Shown: positions 34,281 to 46,716 of the stretch, piece after piece
How positions within the stretch are numbered: the first letter of the stretch is position 1
Layout of the letters: every line of letters begins with the position of its first letter
Assembly (NCBI RefSeq): GCF_933775445.1
Contig: NC_065877.1
Location: 18,228,001 to 18,292,000 of the forward strand
From: Argentina anserina
Lineage: Eukaryota; Streptophyta; Magnoliopsida; Rosales; Rosaceae
Length of the DNA: 64,000 bases
Reading direction: 5' to 3'
Made by a program: the position numbers and the translations under genes
The notes under the pieces: generated by a model
Told to the model about the DNA's origin: nothing
Database searches by the model: none
The model's input: the letters and a program-made list of their open reading frames with translations, nothing else

Positions 34281-34835
34281 AGATGAGTACCTAAACCTAA
34301 TTTGCTATTGCAAAATTCTTAGTTTTCAGTGGAGAACCGTACTCTGTAATTACTACTGCTGCTTTTCACTGGAGAATGACCATATTAAGTAAAATACTAA
34401 AGAAAAGTTTAACCTAGCAAAGCTAGGAGTTTGTGAATACCATAGGGTTAGATGAGTACCTAAACCTAATTTGCTATTGCAAAATTCTTAGTTTTCAGTG
34501 GAGAACCGTACTCTGTAATTACTACTGCTGCTTTTCACTGGAGAATGACCATATTAAGTAAAATACTAAAGAAAAGTTTAAACTAGCAAAGCTAGGAGTT
34601 TTTGAATACCATAGGTCTTGCTGCATATATGAGGTCAACTCAAGAAAGAACCCTGCATGTTTCTTAGTTTTCAGTGGACATGCCGTACTCTGTAATTCAA
34701 AATTCAACCCATACTGAGCTATATGGTATAGAGATGTCATTACTATTGCTGCTTTTGACTGGAGAATGACCATATTAAGTAAAATACTAAAGAAATGTTT
34801 AATCTAGCAAAGCTAGGAGTTTATGAATACCATAG
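34281..34835. repeat. Tandem repeat, ~170 bp, two and a half copies
   Basis: GATGAGTACCTAAACC at 34281 recurs at 34451. A partial third copy around GCTGCTTTTGACTGGAGAATG follows from about 34737, and an extra GAGGTCAACTCAAGAAAG block is seen at 34631 and 34852. No coding content. Confidence 0.85.
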
Positions 34836-35171
34836 GTCTTGCTGCATATATGAGGTCAACTCAAGAAAGAACCCTCCATGTTTCAATTATCATAAGCCAA
34901 TAACCTAAACATTACAGACATATTAGCTCTACACCAAAATCAGGTAAATAATACAACAATATCTACACCTAAATAGCAGAAATATTTAAAAACCAAATTT
35001 GAACAGCTTTATTTCAGAAGCTTACTGATAATGAAAGTTTTCAGGTCCTTATCAAAACACTAATCTGAACCTTCTATTGACGTTTACTCTAAAGCCAAGT
35101 CATAGATACATCATCCTTCCCAACCAGCTTATCCTTCCACTCTTGAGATTGTCTATTGAAAGTTCATTATA

Positions 35172-35320
35172 ATGATCAAAAGAACAAAGAGTCAGAACTA
35201 CCTCGGTAATTACAAGGAATTTGGTGCGTAAGCCCACGTCGATTCATAAAGAATAATGCAACCTCAAGTAGCCACACAAAAAATAAAGCAATTTAGATAT
35301 ATGAATTAGATGCACACAGA
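35172..35320. repeat. Dispersed repeat shared with 41873-42020
   Basis: The block GATCAAAAGAACAAAGAGTCAG with the following ~140 bases is nearly repeated at 41873 in the same orientation. It lies 3' of MSH5 copy A and 5' of MSH5 copy B, consistent with a larger ancestral duplication of the locus. Confidence 0.75.
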
Positions 35321-35540
35321 ACTCGCACTCAATATGTTTCTCAGAGATAAACTGGAATAACAACTAAAAGAAGATGCCTTATTGACAATGCATAACAACT
35401 AAAAGAGAGAGATAAGTATAGGTATATCACATTAAGCAAGTTAAAGAATAACATGCATCAAAAGATGAAAATGCTGAAAGCTAAATGAAATTAGTTAGTC
35501 TGCAGTGTGTACATTTAAAGGGGGTCTATTTTCAGTTTAC

Positions 35541-38199
35541 CTTACCATCATCCCTACTTGATGTAGGTCAATCACGAATGTTGATTGCTCTAGCATCATG
35601 AGCTTCCTTCCCATTGTGCAGAATATTCTGTTAAAAGGAAATTGAAACTGTTGTGTGGTAACAGTGGCATATGGGTATAACATAGAACATGTGAAAGATG
35701 TTGGTAATATGCAGGCCACACCTATCAGTCAAACCCACAGTTGCAGCATATGCCAGAACAAAACTTCCTATATGGGCAAGAAAAACAATACAAGAAACAG
35801 GCTTGCCCTTGTAATACTGAAAAAGTCTCTCTTTTAATCATCTTTCTGATAAGATGGTTATGTAACAGTTGATCACATCCTCCAGAAAATTCAGGCAATT
35901 CCTCATATATTTGCCTTAGCTCATCTAACTGTATAAAAGGAAAGAAAATAATATGATAACATTTCAATGAAAAGTTAGGCAAACTCGAGCAAAACAGAGA
36001 AACCAAGAAAGATATAAGTTAAAATTTTATCATTAAAATATTTAAAGTCACGAAAAGCGTCATCAAATTAAGAGAATATTTTAGATAATTTAATTTTAAA
36101 ATACAGATAAAAAAACAAAATCAAGATGATGAATGCAAGGAATATGCATTCATATTCAAACATATAAGAATGACAGTTTAGGGGACTTATTACCTCTGTA
36201 CAGAAATCATCTTTTACAATTGTCTCATATCCTTTCTCTTTACTTCGGTTTACGTCAAGCACACCAATTACTTAAAACCCAAACTGTTTAGATTAAGTTT
36301 GTAAAGTATTAGAGAAAAACAAATTCTGATTATCAAAAGAGAGTGATAAACGCTGGTCTCTGGATTGTATTTTTGAGTAACCGTAATAGGCATCTGTTGT
36401 GTGTTCCTAATTTTTGGTCTCATTAATTAAGATAATCATATCATCTAGGTAGTCCAAAACTATAAAGACAATATGCCGCATAAGAAGGAAGCCAAACAAA
36501 TGCAACAGCATGAGGAGGATTGAACATGGTACAATTTGAGAATGTGGAATTATTTTGAGTAACTGATAAGGGAAGACCATTTAGTAAATTAAACAACTGT
36601 TATCTGGAGTTACTTTAAGTGTGGTCTCTAATGTCTCTAAACATTAGAAGAAAATTTTCTTCTTCAGGAAGATTCAGAAAATGTATTTCTTCTTTGACAT
36701 TGCATGAAAGGCTAGAAAAGGTTGAAGGCTACTGCACAAACTAACCAATTCATATACATAAGCAAGCTAGGTATATCAAAGCCTGATTGAATTTTAGACA
36801 ACAGAGAACAACAAAGTTTAGTATATGTTATATAAACAACAAAAGTACAACTTAAAAGAAAATAAAACAGAAAATATATTGTACCCCAACCGTAAAGAAA
36901 ATAAAAGAATTAACCTTCTCAACAATGTCCAAATTCAGGTACTTTTCATGCTCTTGAAGACTCTCAGAAACCCCTACTTCAAATATCTTGTTCACATGCA
37001 AGATTGAGCAAACACTCTAAGAGAGAGAGAGAAGAAAAAGTAGAGTCAAAAGACACAATGTTTCACTGAGAATTAACAAAGTGAAGGAAGAATGATACAG
37101 TTACAATCCGTCTTGATGGTAATTATCCTTTTCCTTAATCTATTCTTTAACAAGAGACAAAACCAAATTCATAAATATGGAACAAGAATACAAGTCGGAT
37201 GGACGATATATCCATAATTCCATATGACAACCTCATGAGATATATATTTCCCAGTAAAGAGGTGGCATAGTAGAAGCATTTTGTCTTACACGATCTTAGT
37301 ATCACCTTGTAAAAAGATTAAAATTTGTCGCATGTACTACACCACTTATTACGTCTTACATCATCTAATTGTCACTTGGTAGAAAGGTAAACATTTGTTG
37401 CATGTATTGCACTGCTTAAGGGTTTAATTGTAAATGTTAAGTTAAGTCAACTATGGAATGTAGATGTGAATGTGATGACTTAACTCACTATTTGTTTCTT
37501 ATGTAACTTAATTGTATGCAAAAACTGTCAATAAACATTACAATATATGAAAAAGATTGACGAAAATCCTAAATTTGAACACATATAGATGCTAGAAGGT
37601 ATATCACCCATGTTAGGAGCATGTTAAAATAGGGATAGCAGCCTATGATGATACTATTAATCTAAGCCTCCAAGTAGGGATATAGTGTTACAAAATGATG
37701 TGGAACCACAGCATGTGCCATGAGATCAAAACAGTCATAAATCAGTATGATCTTCATAAAGATACTCCTAGCTAGGGATCAAGTAAGAATGCACACAGGG
37801 TTTGCACATAATAAGAAACTCCCACTCTGAAAAGTAAGCACCGCAAATCCATCAATTTCTGATGCTACTGTTTTCTTAGTACTAAGGCAAAACACAAATA
37901 GCAGATACATAAGCAACATTGCCTATAAGCCATCACGTGAAGTTGGCAAATACTTGCGTCATAATAAGAAACTCCCACTCTGAAAAGTAAGCACCGCAAA
38001 TACATCAATTTCTGATGAAAACTGTTTTCCTAGTACTAAGGAAAAACACATATAGCAGATAACATAAGCAACATTGCCTATAAGCCATAACAATAGCAGG
38101 TATGCGCGGTTAATAACAAAGATAAGGTCAAGCTAAGAACTAAGGACTCACCGATGGCCGTGCCGTATACATGCCATGTACACCTCTGCATCTAAATCT
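35541..38199 (-). pseudogene. MSH5: MSH5-like MutS homologue, 5'/middle part (copy A)
   Basis: MSH5 pairs with MSH4 to stabilise meiotic crossover intermediates. Exons on the minus strand: ~38199-38152 (AEVYMACIRHGHR, N terminus), 37016-36915 (34 codons, LHVNKIFEVGVSESL), 36270-36194 (VIGVLDVNRSKEKGY), 35928-~35890 (LDELRQIYEELPEF), 35816-35722 (IVFLAHIGSF, AATVGLTD) and 35627-35541 (LEQSTFVIDLHQVGMM). Order matches MSH5. Missing are the exons between the first and second listed, and those between ELPEF and the ATPase core, including Walker A. An extra T follows GAATTT at ELPEF. No Walker B or C-terminal exon lies downstream; matching ones lie upstream at 40.8-38.8 kb. Non-functional as it stands. 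Confidence 0.85.
37810..38090. repeat. Tandem duplication, ~152 bp, in a presumed MSH5 intron
   Basis: The block AATAAGAAACTCCCACTCTG with ~120 following bases occurs at about 37810 and again at about 37962. It lies between the first two recognised exons of MSH5 copy A, where several exons would be expected. Confidence 0.85.
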
Positions 38200-38806
38200 A
38201 GATAAAATAAAATAAAATAAGAAACACTTAGATTAGCAAACCTTGCTATCAATCAAAATTCAACAAAAAAACTTTAAAACCAGATATAGTCGAGTTTCGC
38301 ATAGCTAATGTTATTTAACAACAATCATAGCCTCTACAATCAGTATGTGCAGTGAAGAGAGGGGGAACAATATATGAGTACCATTCCAGAATCAGAGGGC
38401 ACGCGCAGTTAGAAACCAGATATTTAAATATAAGATATCATGTACCTCGCACATTTATATATCTACATTGAACTATTTACATGAAAAGAAACATGTTTCA
38501 CCTGAGCATTAATCAACATTTCTATTGGATAGATCAGTAAGGTAAACTTTATCATCCACCAATGACGGAGATAATGCCTCACACATTGCTATCCGGGTCG
38601 GACTGCAACCTCTCTGAGTTTCTGAGTTCATCACGACCACAAAACGGCGAAGTCACCTGAAAGAATAAATTATATAAGTTGATTTAATATTTAAACGCCC
38701 ATCTGCAGATCCAAATTAGTATCAGAAGTAGATTAAAGCAAGGCAGAAGCCTTTGGAACAAAAAATGAAGGTAAAGGAGCCAACAGAGGTTACTTCTGGC
38801 ACTTTT

Positions 38807-40805
38807 TTAGGATGGAGGAAATAAGTCCCGAAAGAACAGGCCAAGATCACCCTGGTGAACATTAAATGCCAACATCTTGTCCACTATTTTCTGCATTGAA
38901 TTAAAAAGAGGGAAAGCTGAACATAAATATGACACAGAGGTGTAAATATTGTAGAATTGATCATAGCTTTTCAGTTTTCACAAGCCATTTGGAGTGTGAA
39001 TCTTGGGATAGTAACTTTGCACCAACAAATTTACACCATCAAAGATCAAGCTTGATGTTCAAGAAATACGAGATTGAGTTCTTGGACTAAAACCTGGTAT
39101 TGCTGATCCTGAATTGATATATTCTCATTGCACAATCGCTCGACATGCTTATTATTTCCAATAGCTCCCAGTACAAATGATGCTCTCTTGATAACTTCCT
39201 TAGGGACACCTATGTACCAGTAATATATTAAAACATTGATGTTAGACTGAAGCTGCCACCCCCAACATTTCCTCAAGATTGTAGTGGAGAGAGGGATATC
39301 GTTGCAGATATGTCGTGCGTGTGTTAGACTGAATATGTCGTGCGTGGGGGGGGGGGAGATGAAGGACCTCCAAAATGCTTTCTTTTTTCCTGGAAATCAC
39401 TAGCATAAGTTTCAAGGTCCAAACACGTACCACCAAGGGGGGATGTAAAATTAGTAAACAGATTGTGACTCCAAATAGCAATATTCTAATAGACATTTTG
39501 AACTTAAATAGATACGTGCCTCTCACAAGTTTGTATATGTTCGCGTGCGTGAAAGAGCATATGTACGCATATACAAGAGGCTACTAAACTTGTAAGGTTA
39601 TTTTTTGTTACTTAAGACGCTAGATATATGTTCAACTATCTAACATCGTAACTGCCTCAGCTTAACTAAATGCAGTGAGGACATCTACACCAAACATTTT
39701 CGTGAATGCAAATTTATATATACTCACCATAACTAAGTAGTGCATGTCCAGGAACTAGCCAGCAAAAAATGAAAATTTAATATACAAACTCAAAGGATAC
39801 AATATCCCTAAAGGTGGAATAAGAGATGCTGAAACTCCTAACTGTACAGTTCATAAAGCCATATTTTACTGTCTAAGGCTAGAGTACAGATAAATGATAA
39901 ATCTGTTTTTAGCAGGAATCATAACTACTTAATGGCCCGGTAACGAAAACAACTTAGGGTCATCCTCTGATACACACTATTAACAGAAGCAAACTGCAAG
40001 TTGGAAAAATTTACATGCTCATGTGATGTTCAGAGAACATAGATAATCTCAGTTATGCAGAGAAAATGTGCTAACACATATTTGAAAAGTTTTATTTTCA
40101 GAATGACCACCATGATCCACGGAAATGGCTTCATACTCATTTCCGAAAGAGTCACACAATTTCTTAGCAAGGCAATGTATAGAGGTGTGAAATTCTACCT
40201 GTACAGAAAAACAATATACTCAATATATGTGGAATTGTCAGGCCTCAGTATACTCATAGTGTAAAATGAGACCTTCTTGGACTGAAATCCAAACAATATG
40301 TTAATCTCACACTTTATACCTGGAAGTACGAATCAATTGGATAAACCATAAACCCTTACTTTAGGTAAACAACTCTCGCTGAATAACTTGGTCAAATGGG
40401 TGCACACTAGAACCTGCAAAAGAATACAAGTCCAAGATAGAGTGACTTATAATTCTCATGATGATGGCCTAGTGCACATATGACAAAGAAATATGTAGGA
40501 AAAAAAAACAAAGTAAAAACATTTGGAAGATTTCTATTAGGTCTGAGATTCAGTTCCCATGGCATGATAGAGCCTCAACTTTTGGGGGTGAATCATAGGA
40601 CACCAAGTAGTTTATGGTTCCACCAACCAGACCAACGCCATGTGCAACAAAATTGAGAAAACTATGGCATACTGAGACAGCTGAGCTCAGAGGGGATTAT
40701 AAAAAATAAAAAAAATCGTGTTTGAGATTGGGGATAGACTAACCTTCTGTTAGAGTGCCTTTGCCAAATTCATCCACAAGACACAAAGACCATGAAGTTG
40801 CATGC
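38807..40805 (-). pseudogene. MSH5: MSH5-like MutS homologue, 3' part with stop codon (copy B)
   Basis: Exons on the minus strand: 40805-40744 (HATSWSLCLVDEFGKGTLTE, Walker B LVDEF), 40413-40360 (18 codons, VLVCTHLTKLFSESCLPK), 39209-39094 (GVPKEVIKRASFVLGAIG, CNENISIQDQQYQ) and 38890-38807 (KIVDKMLAF..GDLGLFFRDLF, ending PPS and TAA). These match the C-terminal half of MSH5 in order. The first exon opens with the one base needed to complete the split codon at the end of copy A's last exon (35541), so both halves derive from one gene structure. An exon for FLYRLVPG..SYGLHCALLAG is not found between 40360 and 39209. Upstream exons are absent. Non-functional alone. Confidence 0.85.
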
Positions 40806-42817
40806 CTGTTCGTAATAAAAAATCAATTAATATCAGTGAGAAGGAATACTCTTCTGATACTATTCTTGGTATTACAATGCTCCTGATATATGATAAGTAA
40901 TTGCATTCTGACAACCACCAAGTCTAAAGCCAGAATATATATTGAGGAGGTGACCTATTATCACAATATAACTTCGCAACATAATTGGTCGAGTAAGATG
41001 TTATTTCCGAAAGCCCTGAATTAACTTTCAGATCCCAGTACTTTCACAGCATAAACAAAGCATTTTACCAGGCAATAAGAACTGAGAATATTTGCACTAA
41101 CCTTATTCCAGGTTGTATCACTACACAGCCGTTCAACATTGACAAATGAAATTAGCCACCCCTAAATTTTCAAAGCCTGCAAGAAACATAAGAGATTGCT
41201 TCTTACTCAAATCTTGATAAGTCCAAGAACAAAATTCGTATACAAAAATGCTCAATTGGCCGACACCCAAATCTTGAAAACCCCACGATAGCTATTCCTA
41301 GCTCAATCATTTAACCTCCCCGCCCTCTGTCAGTATCAAGTAACTCCGAATAAATAGAAAGACCATAACCCCCAAATACCACCAACCCAACAAAAAACAG
41401 AACAACCAAATAGAAACTTACCCGGAACTTAATCAGTGAAAAACCCAGGAGAGATATTCTTAGCTCGATCATGTAACCTCCTCTCCCTTTGTCAGTATCA
41501 AGTAACCCAAAATAATTACAAAGACCATAAACCCTAAATACCACCAACCCAACAAAACACCCTTATCAAGAACACCAATCTCCAGAAAAGAAAAACACCA
41601 AACCCAAATTTGCATATCAAACGCAAAAACAAACAACAACCCGAAGTCAATTACCTAAAGAACACCACTCTCCGCCACCCTCTCTCATTTTTCGTTAAGA
41701 ATGCCGTTGACCTCTGTACAAAAAAAATGCTAAAACCCAATTTTACACATCGCCAGTTTCAAATTAGAGATTTCAAATGCATTGCCTGATAAAACCTTGG
41801 AGGAAAAATTACAGCAGCAATATATGAAGTACCTATTTACAGATAGACAGAACAAAGAATATATAAGCAATGATCAAAAGAACAAAGAGTCAGAAGTACC
41901 TCGGTAATTATAAGAGGACTTTGGTGCTTAAGCCCATGTCGACCCATAAAGAATAATGCAACCTCAAGTAGCCACATAAAAAATAAAGCAATTCAGATAT
42001 ATTAATTAGATGGACACATAATTCGCACTAAATACATAACCCCTTTAGCCTCCATAGGTCTAGATTTATGGCCATGTATAGTCATTTCGAATTGCTAGAC
42101 CAGATGGAATACCAAATATGATTCAATATACTTCTGTAGTTAAATAGAGTTAAGCCTTTTGGATCAGCTAATTTTGAAAGAAAATGAGAAATTACATTAC
42201 ATTAAAAGAATCATTTACATATGGGTTTTTGATTTAAATCATTAGCAGCTATATAAAGCTTTGCATGTTAATATCTAAAAACAGAACTGAATGCTAGACC
42301 ACATTTGACACTGGATGGAAACTAAGCAAGTGACACTCAAACATTGCAGTAAACTAAAAATTGACAACAAAAGTAGTAATATATCTCTTCACATACCAAA
42401 CTTTACTGACATCATTAGATGCCAATAGATAACAAATATCAGTCCCTTGCTCAATCTGTGAAATTTAAGAGAATATCAACATGTCAGCAGATAAGAAAAC
42501 TTACCCGAATATTCCAATCATGCACTATCCATACTGCTTACCATCGAAATGGTCCAAAGAAAATGCAATTGAAATTTGGGGTGGATGACACATAACCAAC
42601 GAAAAATCTATATCAGTAATAGAGAGAAACGTGCATATATATTGAATCAATAGCATTCTCTATACTTGTCTGCAATTGTAGCCCTGCAACTACAAATCAA
42701 ATCAAATCCTCACTAATTAGATAAACAAAATCAATGAAGGCTATGGATCATATAAGGCTGCTAAAAATACAATTAAGGAAACAAGATAAAACCATATCAT
42801 TAGGGAAAGAGAGTCAC
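40806..42817. other. Intergenic with local duplications
   Basis: Contains the repeat shared with 35172-35320 (41873-42020) and a ~162-bp tandem duplication (CAGTATCAAG at 41331 and 41493). A short exon-like block before a GT donor near 41103 (FVNVERLCSDTTWNK) was not assignable. No complete gene. Confidence 0.5.
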
Positions 42818-43075
42818 CGTGCCCTTGGTTGGTTCCATTGAATATGTCATCTTCTTCAGGAAATGCAGAGATGCCCGAATCTCCACCCAAAGGTACACAG
42901 AGCAAGGTACACAGTTGAAATCTTACCCAAATATTCCAATCGAAACGGTCCAAAATGAATGCAATCAAAATTGGAGGGGGGGGATTGATTGATTTACACA
43001 TAACCAACAAAAAAAAGAAGCTATATCAGTAATAGAGAAAAACATGTATATAGATTGAATCAAAAAAAAAACTGA
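42480..43075. repeat. Local duplication, two copies ~420 bp apart
   Basis: ATATTCCAATC..GGTCCAAA and the following AACCAAC..TATATCAGTAATAGAGA block occur at about 42507-42640 and again at about 42931-43040. Confidence 0.75.
42818..42930 (-). pseudogene. Exon-like segment, partial duplicate of the 43748 exon
   Basis: A CACG|GTGACT donor is preceded by a frame reading FPEEDDIFNGTNQGH, close to EDDDIFNGAKDT at the 43748 donor. It appears to be a duplicated first-exon end. Family not established. Confidence 0.35.
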
Positions 43076-43747
43076 AGTAGGGCCAGAGCTACTGGCACCG
43101 AATAAGTGTGTACGATATCCACAGGTGTTGGCACGACCTGCCGTGACTTTCGATCATTGACGAGTCGACACTCAACCCAGACAGGACAGGTTAATAGTTT
43201 AGTTACGAAGAATAAGGCAACAACTTTCCAATACTGTAACATACAAACTAAATATATTAATGAAATAACACAGAAGGACTCAAGAACAACAAAGAATTTT
43301 CAATCTAGTTTTCAAGACCTATTTCTCAAATTCCATAGATTACTAACATCATTGAAACCACTATTCAGAACATATATATCACCATTTGCTCAACTCGAAT
43401 AGCAATAGCCAATCAACCAATTTGACTCTTACGCAACAACTAAAGCAGACAAATCGATTCGCGCAAGTGACTACTCAAGAGCAACTCACCAAGTACTCCA
43501 GGACCACCATGATCAGAATAGTATATGAAGATATGATCATTCGGGCCACTGTCCACAACCTTCCCACTACCCCCACCCACCTATAGACCTAAGCTATCCA
43601 TTAATCCAATATTGAAGTACATAAATCAAATTGTGTGCAATAGTAGCCCTGCAACTAGATAATCAATTCACTAATGCTCCCAAAGAACAAAATCAAATGA
43701 AGGCAAATATGTGATTGGGATGAAAGCAGAAAGGGATAAGTCATTAC

Positions 43748-43980
43748 CGTATCCTTGGCTCCATTGAATATGTCGTCGTCTTCTTTCACTCAGAAACCCT
43801 AGAAATTTGGGAAAACCCCCAAATGATGATTGAAGACATAAAATCAAGATCAGAAACCCTAGGAGTGCCACACATAATTAATCGAGAAAGCAAAACCCTG
43901 AGAAATTCGGACTCACCTCTTGAGAACCCCCGAATTGGAGGAAGAGAGAGAAGGGAGGAGAGAGAGAGAGAGCCGACGAG
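43748..43980 (-). other. Candidate first exon and leader of a minus-strand gene
   Basis: A CT-rich leader-like tract lies on the minus strand near 43975-43945, and an ACG|GTAATG donor follows at 43748. In one frame the exon end reads EDDDIFNGAKDT. It lies upstream of the MSH5 exons and could be the original MSH5 first exon, but joining to the exon at 38199 gives no convincing frame. A short ATG (43764) lies just before the donor. Confidence 0.3.
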
Positions 43981-45430
43981 TTGGGTTTGTTGTTGGCCCT
44001 TCTTTCAATCTGAGAGAGGAGCTAAACGGCGTCGTATCTAAAGGGCAAGTCAAACTTTCCAAACGTTGCAATCTTCAACGGCTAGTTTTTTTTCGGTTAG
44101 AAGTGGGCTTAACAAAGCCCAAACAAAGAAACATTAATTTTTTATTCATTTTCCCTTTTTCTGCTTTATTTCGTAGGAGTTACCAATTATTCGTTCCGTT
44201 ATATTCTTATATGATGTTCAAACGGTCGAAAAACATGATTTAAATCTATTTCAAAATATATATATCTCTTTGTTTTCTTTTCACTTAGCCACTTCTGCGT
44301 GTTTCCTTTCCTCCGAAGTAAATTCTTTGTTATTCCTTTCCTACCTCATCTAAGAAACCACTTTAGGTTAGCACCTAACATGCATGCGGAAGTAACTTCT
44401 CTAACCTTTCTAGTTAACATTTAAATCTTTGTTATTCTAAGCCGTTTTCGAAAGTAAACTCTCCGCAAAACGTTCGTTCTGTGCAATAAGAAAAATGAGT
44501 TTTTTTAGTTTAAACTTTTTACTTCTCATTTGTAACAACCCAATAATATTGTTTTTGTTGTGATCTCCTTTATTTTAAACTCTTATTTGTGTTATGTCTT
44601 AAATTCATCATGCATTGACAACTTATTTGGAGTTATTCGTCAAAATCGGTGTTGCAACAAAAGTTTTAGAATTGAAATTGGCCAAGTTAGTTTTCAGACT
44701 TTGTTCTCAGGCTTGTGCATGTTAAAATTGTAACATCCATTTCAAATCAAACTTATTTTTGGAGTATGCATCAAATTAATCATGGCTTCCATCATTAACA
44801 TTTCATTTTAGACAGAACAAGGAGGAAATGTTAGTTCATTTCTCCAACATCTTAACATTGATATCACCTCTAGCGTGATCTTCAACTTATTCAATTGTGG
44901 CGATCCACATCCGTAATTCCTGCGTTCAGTAAACTATGTTCGTCAATTTATGAATGCGATATTTGAATTGTACCCAAAGACCTTGGTACAGGAAAAGAAA
45001 AAAAAAGAAATTCTTGCAAAGGCTTCATTGGTAATTTACCTTTGAAGCTTAACTCTGCACAACACAAAGAGCAAATAGTTTACAGCTCCAGGAATGATCA
45101 CTTGTGCGAAAGGCATACATACATATGAGGATATTAGACTCACTACTACCTATAGGAGTGCCTACATGCTTCCATATGGTCAAATGTTGAAAACTCGGAT
45201 TAACCTCTTATGGTTATCTTCGACAACGCAACATCGAGAAATTGGTACGAGACCTTAACTTCTGGCTCACTACTATCACCAAGCTGAGTGCGTGTGAACT
45301 CTTCTAGAACACCTCGATTTGTGTGACTAAGTTGTTCTGCTACTCTTTACTTGTTCGAGCCTCACAATCCGGTTAGATTATATCAACTAGTAATAACGAC
45401 AAATTTGAGCTCGAGTTTAGTTCCATAAAG
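43981..45430. other. Intergenic, no gene recognised
   Basis: AT-rich sequence; no recognised coding, RNA or transposon motif until the LINE fragment begins near 45431. Confidence 0.5.
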
Positions 45431-46632
45431 TTAAATATTCCCTTTTGAAGATTGGTTTCACTGATTTCAAAGTTGTTGGTTTTTATGGTGGCCTTTGGGT
45501 CTTCTGGAATAAGCATAGAGTTAAAGTGGAATATATTGATCATAATTCCCAATCGATTTTTTTGAAAGTTGATATGCCTCTTAAACCTGTTTGGATGCGT
45601 TATGTGGTTTATGGAAGCACAACTCATTCTCTCAGAGCTAGCCTTTGGCGCTATCTTGAAGATCTCAGATCTAAAGCTGGTCTTCCTTGTGTTATCATGG
45701 GGGATTTTAACGAGTTGGTTTCTTGTGCGAATAAGAGTTGTGGGCCTTTTACTAGTAGATTTGGGGTCTCAGAGATTGGGTTAATAGAAATGCCTTGCTT
45801 GATATGGGTTTTGTTGGAACTTGATTTACTTGGAGCAACAAGAGAGTGAAGGAAAGGCATAACAGGGGATTTTGTTATAGTGATTGGAGAAGTCTTTTTC
45901 ATGAAGCTTTTATCCATCATCTCCCTAGAACTAGATCTGATCATTGCCCCATTTTACTTCAGTTACAATCTAATAATTTTATTAATAGAGCTTCCTCTCC
46001 TTTCCGATTCCAAGCTATGTGATGTTCACATTCTGACTACTCTACTTTTGTGGAGAACTCATGGAGCTCTTTTTCTGGAAGTCTGCAATCCAAAGTTAAG
46101 CAAATGGCCACTGCTTTATCCAACTAGAATAAGGAGGTTTTTGGACATTTATTTCAGAAAATGAGAAGCTTTTTCATAGGGATGATAATCTTGTTCTTAT
46201 CAATCTTGAGGTTAATTTAATTCTTGAGTATGAGAAATTAGAGATCAAGAGAGTATGTTTTGGAGGAAAAAATCGAGAGATGATTGGAACAGAGGAGGTG
46301 ACAGAAATACCAAGTACTTCCATCTTACTACTCTTGTTAGAAGAAAGAGGAACAAGATTGAAGGTCTATTTAATAGCAATGGTGCTTGGTTTACTGATGT
46401 GCACTCGATGAAAAAAATTGTTGTTGAGTTCTTCTCTGATCTCTTTACTCAACCTGAACTTGAGGACATTGGAATTACCATTCCTTGGCTTTTCCCCAGG
46501 ATTGATAAAAACATAATGGATGCTACTGTGAGAAATGTTACTCTTCTCGAGGTCAAAAATGCTCTTTTTACTATTGGTAGTTTAGAGGCTCCTGCGGTTG
46601 ATTGTGACGAGCACAATTTTATGACATTTTAG
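45431..46632 (+). mobile_element. LINE (L1-type) ORF2 endonuclease fragment, degraded
   Basis: Fragment of a non-LTR retrotransposon ORF2. It shows the apurinic endonuclease domain (MGDFNELVS at about 45697-45723, FTWSNKR, SDHCPILL near 45938) and the linker before reverse transcriptase (GDRNTKYFH near 46297). The frame is broken by a TGA before FTWSNKR and by several shifts at 45780-46260. It ends at TAG near 46632, before any reverse transcriptase motif. Truncated at both ends; no poly-A tail or target duplication found. Confidence 0.85.
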
Positions 46633-46716
46633 TGATTGATTTTGTTTAAGTGTGTTTTATCGGCTTGCTTGATTCTAGTGCCTTTTACTTTTTTGGATTA
46701 AAGTCTATATTCTTTT

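Noticed and set aside
39347..39357. Poly-G run
   Set aside because: Simple homopolymer; may be sequencing noise and has no supporting structure.
40130..40210. Possible extra MSH5 exon (frame reading VEFHTS after a TACAG)
   Set aside because: Only a few residues resemble the expected KIKFYTMSVL segment and there is no good donor; left out of the gene model.
45373..45944. Minus-strand frames opposite the LINE endonuclease
   Set aside because: Shadows; the plus strand carries clear endonuclease motifs.
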